A stretch of DNA of 64,000 nucleotides, from the NCBI GenBank assembly GCA_030549335.1, contig JAUKPH010000018.1, positions 8,370,001-8,434,000 of the forward strand. The letters run 5' to 3'. The position numbers were made by a program, and so were the translations under genes. The notes beneath the pieces are model-generated. The model was not told the origin of the DNA. It did no database searches and worked only from the letters and a program-made list of their open reading frames with translations. Shown in pieces: positions 56,393-64,000 of the stretch (position 1 is the stretch's first letter; each line of letters opens with the position of its first letter). This DNA comes from Pontederia crassipes (lineage: Eukaryota > Streptophyta > Magnoliopsida > Commelinales > Pontederiaceae).

Positions 56393-57620
56393 TGTTGGAG
56401 AATAAAATTCAAGCATTGGTTTGTGACCCTCCATCTCATAAATCAAATCATTTCATGTCACAGATGAACTTACTTGTGACGTATCGTATTCATAAAAAGA
56501 AAAGGAGGGAGACGAACGATCGACGGGGGAGGAAATTCCTCCCCTGATTTTCGGCCATTTCACCTCCGGCCGACCAAGGGTCGGCCAGGGTTATAAAAAG
56601 GGCCATGGGGAGTGCCCTTGCGCCCCCTTGGAACCCTCGGCCGATCACCTCCCCTCGTTCTTCTTCTCGTCCGGCGACCGATGTGCACGAGCGGCAGAGC
56701 AGAGGCGACTGACACACGCACCACTCGACGCTTCTCAATGCGCGGCGACCCTCTGTGACGTGCGCAGGAGCCAGGCAACTCTCCCTCGCCGATCAGGAAC
56801 GTCTAGCGACCCCACGGATGACGAACAGTGACTGGCAAACTCAAAATCTGACAAAAGAGGTACCTTAGCATCTTAAATCCCTAGACCAAGAAATCGTGAT
56901 TGTTTGATATGAAAGAATAGTTCATTATGATCCTGAGAGTGTTACCTACAATTTTTGTATTCATATCGTACTGATTTGATGATCGGAGGACCGCCGAAAT
57001 AGATGGAGAAGTTCGATGGCCCTGTTTTATCGAGGGGACCGATCGATCGATTTCAGAAACGATCGACCAATTCCTACGAGGAACTCGTCGAAGTTCTTGT
57101 CAATCGGTCAACCGGCCTCACAGGGCGGTCGACCGACTAACCTACCTACCACCTGACAAGTTTAACCTTGAAATCGGTCGACCGATCTTCCGAGCGGGCG
57201 ATCGATACTGCGCGAAGTGCGCATTTTGTAAAACCCTACGACCAGTCGACCGATCACCAGAACGGTCATCTAGTTGAGTGACCGATCGACACACTCACAT
57301 GTACGGTCGACCGATTCACTTACACTCGAAGGTTGACCGATCCAAGAGGATCGGTCGACCAGTATGTTAGAATTGTCGACCGGTCTCACAGTGGACGGTC
57401 GACTGGTTCAAATCCATCGATCGGCTCGGCCGAAACTAGAGGAACGGTCGATCGGTTCAAAAACGGTCGACTGATTCAGACAGTGAATCAATTCTAACTT
57501 TAAATCGTAAATCTGAGATTTTAACTAGTTCACCTATATTGGTTGAGTCCTATTGTACAGAGAGTAACACCTAGTTAGGTCCTAAATCATGGATTTCATG
57601 ATGATCAAAGATAATTAAAG
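56393..57620 (+). repeat. LTR-like segment: GC-rich promoter followed by a GGTCGACC array
   Basis: TGTTGGAGAATAAAATTC at 56393 looks like an LTR start. GGTTATAAAAAGGGCC (about 56589-56604) is a strong TATA box in a GC-rich block (56500-56830). At 57040-57490 there are repeated GGTCGACCGAT, GGTCGACTG and GGTCGATCGG words. No partner LTR, duplication or conserved frame was found. Confidence 0.45.
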
Positions 57621-57694
57621 TAAAGATAAAGATATGGGATTGCTATGTGCCGCCTCAAAGTTTAACGCAAAGATCAGAGTTAAAGCAAAGGAGA

Positions 57695-57950
57695 GATAGG
57701 TAGTTAGCTGAGGAGACAACGAAGCTACTGGTCTTCAATGACCCCTATTCTTGAGATTTCAGGTCTTCTTCCACCTGTATCTCGAATGAAGGGTGATGCT
57801 ATGGTCACACTCCTTCCCCAGAGATTATTGTATTGTGCCAGAGGGACAGGTAGCTAGCTGAGGAGACAGTGAACCTACAGGTTTCTTAATTGACCACTAT
57901 TCCTGGGGTGTAGGTTCTCTCCCACCTACATTCCGAACTGGGTAAGGTTG
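57695..57950. repeat. Diverged tandem repeat, period about 151 bp
   Basis: GATAGGTAGTTAGCTGAGGA (57695) and GACAGGTAGCTAGCTGAGGA (57846) start two copies that agree over about 100 bp (GACCCCTATTCTTG / GACCACTATTCCTG, TTCCACCTGTAT / TCCCACCTACAT). Confidence 0.75.
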
Positions 57951-58900
57951 TAACACCCACCCCTTTTCCCGTTATGGGCTTACTAGCTTCAGAGATTCAG
58001 AGAGGCACCTCTAGCATCCCAATTAATAAAGTCGAGCTCACTTAGAATAACTAACTTTAAGGATATTATAGTAATGTAAAAGATGTAGTGCAACTCATAG
58101 TAAAGCAATGTAAAGTAGAGTACTGTAAAGTAAAGAAGAGACCATTGTAAAGTAAAGTATGGCACAGTAAAGAATATGGCACAGCAAAGTATAGAACATG
58201 GTATAATAAAGATAATGCAGATTAAAGACAAAGTATAGTCATGATAAAGAATAAAGCATAGTTATTGATATTGTCTAGGAATGAAGTATTGATTTATTAT
58301 AGCAATGCATTGCCATTAGAGTACAGTATTGTTCATCTTTGATATATTGATTACATGATTATCATTGATCCCTATTTCATCGTCTATTTTGCTATTGTAC
58401 TGGGCTTTTTGCTCATGGGTATTCGATTCCCCTGCAATGGGATTTTATAGGTGAGAATGCTAACTGATGGGGGATGGAGGGCACTGGGCTTGGAGAACGC
58501 TGCACATGACTGACATCTTGCTTAAAGCTTTCCTTGATACATTTCTCTCAAGTTGTAATTTGTTTAGAGACATCATGTTATTCCGCTCATCGAACTTCTC
58601 TTTCCCATGTTGAACTCGATGCATTTCCGCATTTTTCTATAAGCTATGTTAACCACTTTTCGCCTTGATATTTAACGTTTGAACTTCCACATATTAGACT
58701 ATATAAATTATCAAATGTTTCTTGACATTCTACCGTTTGAACTTCTGCATTAAAGTCTTTGATTATATGTTTTTATTATATTAATGCCACGTATGTCATT
58801 TTGTTGAATGTCATGGTCAATAATGTAGTAGATAGTGTAGCGCACCCGGGGTCAACCTGACTGCCTACGTGGCAGGAGGGGCGATTTTGGGGGTGTTACA
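57949..58900. repeat. Gypsy-type solo LTR candidate, about 950 bp
   Basis: TGTAACACCCACCCC at the left and GGGGGTGTTACA at the right are the usual ends of plant Ty3/gypsy LTRs. The five flanking bases do not match (AAGGT and TTACT). Inside, 58080-58260 is a degenerate GTAAAGTAAAG repeat. Confidence 0.5.
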
Positions 58901-59210
58901 TTACTTCTCAAATCATCTCAACAATTAAGAAAGGAGATGAGACCCCAAAAACTTTCAACTCCCCAAATGTAACGATGAAGCCTATAAAATCTGCTAAAAG
59001 TAAGCATGCTTTCTCCAGTCACGATATAAGGTTTCTCAAATCTTCAAAGACTATGAACCAGTGATCTCACATATAGTAAGAAATCCTTAAGTGGCAACAA
59101 AATGACTGATGTCAAACTCCAAAAGCAAGTTTAGTGGCACATCTTTCTCATCCTATTATCATTAAAGATAGGAAAATAAGGAAGAATGAAAGTGATTTGC
59201 ATAAAACTAA

Positions 59211-60613
59211 CACTACAAGAAAAATCGTTATTTTCGACGTCCACAACCGTAAAAAATTGAGCAAAAATTTGTCGTAAATGTGAGTTTCCCATGGATTTTT
59301 CGACGAATATGAACCATCGGATATTTGCTCGTCACAAACACTTTTTGACGGCTCTATCACAACCGTCGGAAGTTCACACGGCCGGAACAGTCGGAAATAT
59401 TTGCCGCGGATTGGGCCGTGGGAAAATTCCAATGGTTTGAACCGTGGGAAACATTTCCCACTGTCTCAGCCATGAGAAATTCCCACGATAGGGACCGTAG
59501 GAAATATTTCCCACGGTTGGGACCATGGGAACATTTCCCACGGCTTGAGCCATGGGAAGTTCCCACGGCACGAATCGTAGGAAAGTTTCCCACGGCCTGA
59601 GCCATGGGAAGTTCCCACGGCACGAATCGTCATTTTCCCACAGTTTGGCCGTGGAAACTTTCCACGGTCTACGCAGTTGGAGGATTTTTCGATGGCGAGG
59701 TCCGTCACTAGCCGCTGTGAGGTGAGCGGATCAGGCTGCCTCGCGATGGATCACAGCCGATCAGGCCGCCAGGGCGCTAGAACCGAACGTGAGGCGGCCG
59801 ATCAGGCCGCCAATGGCCAGATCCAACGGTCAGGGGCCCGATCCGGCCACCTTACACCAGAACCGTCGTGAGGCGGCCGGATCGGCCATCAGCATGCTAG
59901 AACCGCTCGCCAACGGCTCGATCCGGCCGTCAGCGGCTCGATCCGGCCGCCAGCAGCTCGATCCGGCCGCCAACGGCCCGATCCGACCGCGAGGCGAGCA
60001 GATCCGACCGCTAGGTGGCCAAATGGCGGTCGGATTCCCTGTCAGAGAGAGGGAAGGAGGGAGAGCCACGCCATTCACCGGAAGGAGGAAGATTGTCGAT
60101 CGTTGAGGGAGTTGACCATGATGAGGGAAGATAGAGGAGAGAGGAGAGAGAGAATGAGGTAGAGAGAGGGAGAGGGTGTATAAAAAGAGAGGAAGAAGCG
60201 GGAAAAAAATGGATGAGTTTGGAGGGATTTTTTTTTTCCGACGGGTTAAACCATGGGAAATCTTTCTAAGAGTTCGAACCATGGAAATTTCCCACTTAAG
60301 CCGTGGGAAACTTTTCTCACGGTCAAAACCATGGCAAATTCTCATGGCTCGAACTGTGAGAAAATTTTTCCACGGCTTCAGCCGTGGGAAACTTTTCTCA
60401 CAATTTTGCTGGAGCCGTGAGAAAAAATTTCCAACCGTGGGAAAATTTTCCCATGGCTGGAGTCGTGGGAAATTTTTCCCACGGTTTGATCCATGGGAAA
60501 TATTTTCCACAGTATGAACCGTCAGAATATCGATGGAAGATAATCCATTGCAAAATCTATTACAAATTGTGAAGGATTTTCGACCGTCGAAAATACATCA
60601 TTTTCTTGTAGTG
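59211..60613. mobile_element. Non-autonomous CACTA element, 1403 bp, both ends present
   Basis: Left end CACTACAAGAAAAATCG; right end, inverted, CACTACAAGAAAATGATG. Adjacent triplets are TAA and TGA, so the 3-bp duplication has one mismatch. Subterminal arrays of TTCCCACGG / CCGTGGGAA / CCATGGGAA fill 59400-59670 and 60240-60530. A few terminal words still read CCGTCGGAA or CGACCGTCGAAA. The core (59690-60040) has GATCCGGCCGCCA-type units, followed by a GA-rich edge (60045-60200) and TATAAAAAG (60178-60187). No transposase. It shares its design with 1972-3530 and 25037-26261. Confidence 0.88.
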
Positions 60614-63130
60614 TGATTGACGAAGGTCGATAATGTCGTCAAGGATGCAAGAGTTGCCCAAAGAAAGTACTGGAATCTCCATGCAAACAACAAGTTCTCC
60701 TGCCTCTCAGATTCATCAAGAGAAGATAGTGGACATGCAATAAGAAGTTTCCATTCTCTCAGCCCAATTGGGAGATTCTATTCTTGGGACCTTTTTTGTC
60801 AATCTCGGTGGGAGGGTGCAGCATCCCCCTCTATGCTACGCCACAGACCGAGGGGCGACACCCTCCTCTCTATTGTGCTTCGCCAATAAAGGTGTGGTAG
60901 CCCCTTACAGGTGGCCGATGCCCCTTTTGTATTTTTTTAATATTATTTATTATTATTAATTTTATTTTATAGTGCTAGATAGTCAAAAGGCCCATATGTT
61001 AAATACAATATTTTTAGAATCGGACGGTAGAGGCCAATCTGAACGATTCAATCACGAATCAATTGTGAGTCTGGTCTGACTTTATACATAAAATTAGTTT
61101 TGACAAAAAAAAAATCGGTATGAACTAGAGAAACCAAAAGAATCATAAAAAAAAACGAGTTGAATTGGAAAATCTTTTTAAACCTAGTTTTTATTTTTTA
61201 TTTAAAAAGGAAATAAATTATATAAAATGGAAACTATTCAAATAAATTTTTTAAAGTAAAAGAAAAGAAAAAATAAATAAATAAATGAAATGAATCCCAA
61301 TTCATAGGAGTTTTAAAAATTAATAGGAAAGCAAAGGAAAGCAAAGCTTAAAAATAAGGAAGTTAGCTCTAATAATAAAATAATAACAATCAGTGATCTA
61401 TAAATTTAAAAAAAATAACAAATTAAGATTAAAATATAATAAAAAATCAAGAATTTTATTTATAGGAAAAAATAACTTTAAGAAATAATTATGAGAGGAG
61501 AATTAAAAGTAGGCTAAGAGAAAATTCAAGAGTGAATTATAATAAGATAAAGTAATATTGCATCACTAGTATTTTATAATCAATAAAAATATAATGATAA
61601 TATATTTGTGATTGTGATTTGAATAAGCCTTAATTTTTAATATACAACAAATGGAATTTTGTGTTAATTCATTTTTATTCATATATATATACAATAAGTT
61701 AATAGTACAAATTAAAGTTTGAGAACCAAGTTAGAAAAGGGAGTAAAGTTTGAGGCTAATTGCTGAAATTTACTTGAGGATATGAGAATCCAAGGTTAAT
61801 GAAATTTTGTATGCCATCTTTGAATTCATCACGTCTAAACCCATATTTGTTTAAACAATGATGCATCCAACTACAATCATTATATATATATATATATACC
61901 CGACCATGCAATTTTTTAAAATTTTTTTCTTACTATTTTTTATTTAATTAAATATTTATTTAATATTTATTTTAAAGCACAAATAAATTTTCTAACTATT
62001 TAAATATTATTTCTACATTTAAAGTATTTTATTTCAAATTTTAAAGTAAATATAGGCTTAAATTTAAATAAAAATAATAATAAAATAATCGAGTCATCGG
62101 GTTGGGTCAGGTCAACTCGTACCTGATAGAGTTCGGGTTGAGTCCGGTCCTCGGGTTACCCAACCCGCTAAACACCCCTAAACTCTGCAATATTGTGGAA
62201 ATTCAAAATATTAAGAAAAAATGTACAACACAACATAAATATTAAATTTAGAAAAAGAAATGATGAGAAATAAGAATACAGTGATGTTCTTTCTATAAAA
62301 TAAATACTTACATTTTGTCAAATATATAAATGACTATCTAGCCAATGGCAGGGTCATAGGTGCCAGTGGGTCTCACATACATATTTGTCCTAGTGTATTC
62401 ACTTTTATGCTTATCATGCTGGCTGTCCTAGTGGCATGAGGATATTGTCCTGTTGGGTTTACTAATGCAAGTTATGATTCAAACCCACTCATTAACTGTC
62501 TCCTTAAATTTCTACATTATTTTATATTTTATTGTTTTATAATATCTTTATTAGCTTAAATATTTTATTATCATAGTACATTATGGAGTACATTGTAACA
62601 GAAATCATAGTACAATGTACAGACGAATAGAGGCGTAATTAGATAATTAATGTGTACAGAAATAATAAAAGTAACATTAATTTAGTTGCATATGGTGAAC
62701 ATGAGGTTAATGCAAGCTTTCATAATAAATGCACATGTGAGGGGAATTACAAGAATAATAAGTGGACAATGCTAGATGACTTTCGCTATGTTCAATATAT
62801 GAAATTGAAATGATAATGAAGTGGATAAGTACATGAAATTTCAGTTATAATGAAGCGGGTAAGTGAATAAGCCGATAATGAAGTGGAGAACGTGATCGAA
62901 TACAGCCTTCGTTCTTTTATTAACAACATCATTTTGCTTGATCGATAATAAGTAGACAAGATCACCTCAGTTATCTTCTCAATTTGACAAAGAACTTTAT
63001 AATTAATTAACCTACAGGTATCAAATATTTTACAAGTATTCAATGTAACAACCGTTTAAAAAACAATAAAAAATCAAATCAAAATCAAACGGCCAGCTTG
63101 AGAGATAAAAATAAAAAGGGGTTTTATCCT
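60614..63130. other. AT-rich DNA without a supported gene
   Basis: Low-complexity A-rich stretches (61090-61560), (TA)n at 61676-61690 and 61878-61896, and a GGGTTGGGTCAGG repeat fragment at 62090-62178 ending AACACCCCTA. No domain was recognised. Confidence 0.45.
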
Positions 63131-63501
63131 AGTAGGAGTTGAAAATCGAATGGGTGGGTGGGGGTGGGGGGGGGGGGGGGGTGGGTGGTGGGGGGATGAC
63201 TCCTATCTGATTTAATTGGATTTAATAGAGATCTAGAAGATAAAAACCAAACTAAATATTAACCCCTCACGAGAACCTTTTTCCCTTGAGTTTTCCTTCT
63301 GCTTTCTCGTCCATAGTAGGAGTTGAAAATCGAATGGGTGGGTGGGGGTGGGGGGGGGGGGGGGGGGGTGGGTGGTGGGGGGATGACTCCTATCTGATTT
63401 AATTGGATTTAATAGAGATCTAGAAGATAAAAACCAAACTAAATATTAACCCCTCACGAGAACCTTTTTCCCTTGAGTTTTCCTTCTGCTTTCTCGTCCA
63501 T
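63131..63501. repeat. Tandem duplication of about 184 bp containing a long G-run
   Basis: AGTAGGAGTTGAAAATCGAA begins copies at 63131 and 63315, and both end TTTCTCGTCCAT. Each holds GGGTGGGTGGGGGTGG followed by a G-run, then GTGGGTGGTGGGG. The copies differ mainly in G-run length, so the duplication is recent, or it is an assembly artefact. Confidence 0.88.
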
Positions 63502-64000
63502 AATATGTGAGGAAATTCTCCGGTGAACTCCAGGTGCAAGGGTAGGCAACATTCTCTCTTTCCTAACCTGAGTTCCTCTCCTCATATATTCCTCTGCACC
63601 GAACGACTTGTAGACAGAGATCGATCGGAAGAAGCACAGGATCGGAGAGAGCAGAGAGAGAGAGAACATGGGGCGTGTTCAATAGGATTTTTAACGAACC
63701 AAAGCAAGGATTAATCGCGAACATAGGTGATTGAATCAAAATCATCTTGCACAACTTAGAATAGATTGAACCCTCTCCCTGACACAATTTGAATGTATTG
63801 AAAGATGAAAGCAAGAAACGATGCATGCCATGTTTTGCCCTGTTTGATTTTTGTATGTTTGATTTCTTGATTAATTGCATATAGGATTTGGTTCTTGTTA
63901 TTATGCTTTTGTTTGATTGATTGCTAGGAGGTAGAAACTAGTTTAGGGATGTGATTATGTCAAAATTTTAAGAAAAGTTTCGGGTTTGAAATCAACTACA
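63502..64000 (+). other. Possible transcript leader at the window edge
   Basis: A GA-rich stretch (AGAGAGCAGAGAGAGAGAG) precedes AACATGG at about 63667, but that ATG is followed by a stop after four codons. The base composition resembles the 5' leader of a plant gene whose body would lie beyond 64000. No protein was recognised. Confidence 0.25.

Noticed and set aside
59830-60510. Minus-strand 226-codon open frame
   Set aside because: Spans subterminal repeats and GC-rich core of a CACTA element; low-complexity and not conserved in the two related elements.
63667-63685. Start codon of a gene at the window edge
   Set aside because: The frame after ATGG stops after four codons; only a possible leader can be claimed.

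Overview
This is nuclear DNA of a flowering plant: AT-rich, intron-containing, and made mostly of plant transposon families (Copia, Gypsy-like LTRs, L1-type LINE, CACTA/En-Spm, hAT-like MITEs). The sequence does not settle monocot versus eudicot. I see no tRNA, rRNA, CRISPR array or prokaryotic-style operon. The only host gene I can support is a three-exon AVT1-type vacuolar amino acid transporter on the minus strand (5664 to 4092). It is intact from start to stop codon except for one apparent 1-base deletion near 5033.

Layout. 1-1100: LTR-like fragment. 1972-3530: eroded CACTA element. 4092-5664: AVT1 gene. 6418-6797 and 7242-7869: two hAT-type MITEs with 8-bp target duplications. 8498-10607: a GGGTCGG-rich TIR repeat split by a 1.6-kb solo LTR (8546-10144). 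12160-13324: 5'-truncated LINE with a perfect 15-bp target duplication. 14907-22800: an old CACTA element interrupted by a 6.1-kb CACTA element (15796-21887, duplication AGT). 24290-26261: TNP2 relic and a truncated CACTA element. 26262-30039: gag-only Copia element (minus). 31631-32171 plus 32172-32893 plus 37903-38580: truncated minus-strand LTR element with an ORF resembling the putative plant transposon protein domain, split by a complete gag-only Copia element (32894-37897, duplication TGAGT). 38690-40546: Copia reverse transcriptase/RNase H piece (plus). 42520-48378: rearranged minus-strand Copia pieces (integrase, gag, LTRs). 48442-54611: old LTR split by a second complete gag-only Copia element (49217-53683, duplication TTTGG). 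55990-58900: Gypsy-type LTR remnants. 59211-60613: a CACTA element with both ends. 60614-64000: AT-rich DNA, then a G-run-containing 184-bp tandem duplication and a possible transcript leader.

How it works together: the window is nested transposon debris around one transporter gene. The Copia elements lack pol, or have lost parts of it, and four gag copies share a stop at codon 28, so they probably moved in trans. The CACTA relics share a design (CACTACAAGAAA ends, motif-rich subterminal arrays, GC-rich core with a CT-rich promoter-like edge), but their subterminal motif differs. No wholly new gene system can be demonstrated from sequence alone. The most unusual signals are the shared gag nonsense codon, the switched CACTA subterminal motif, and the GGTCGACC arrays in the LTRs.
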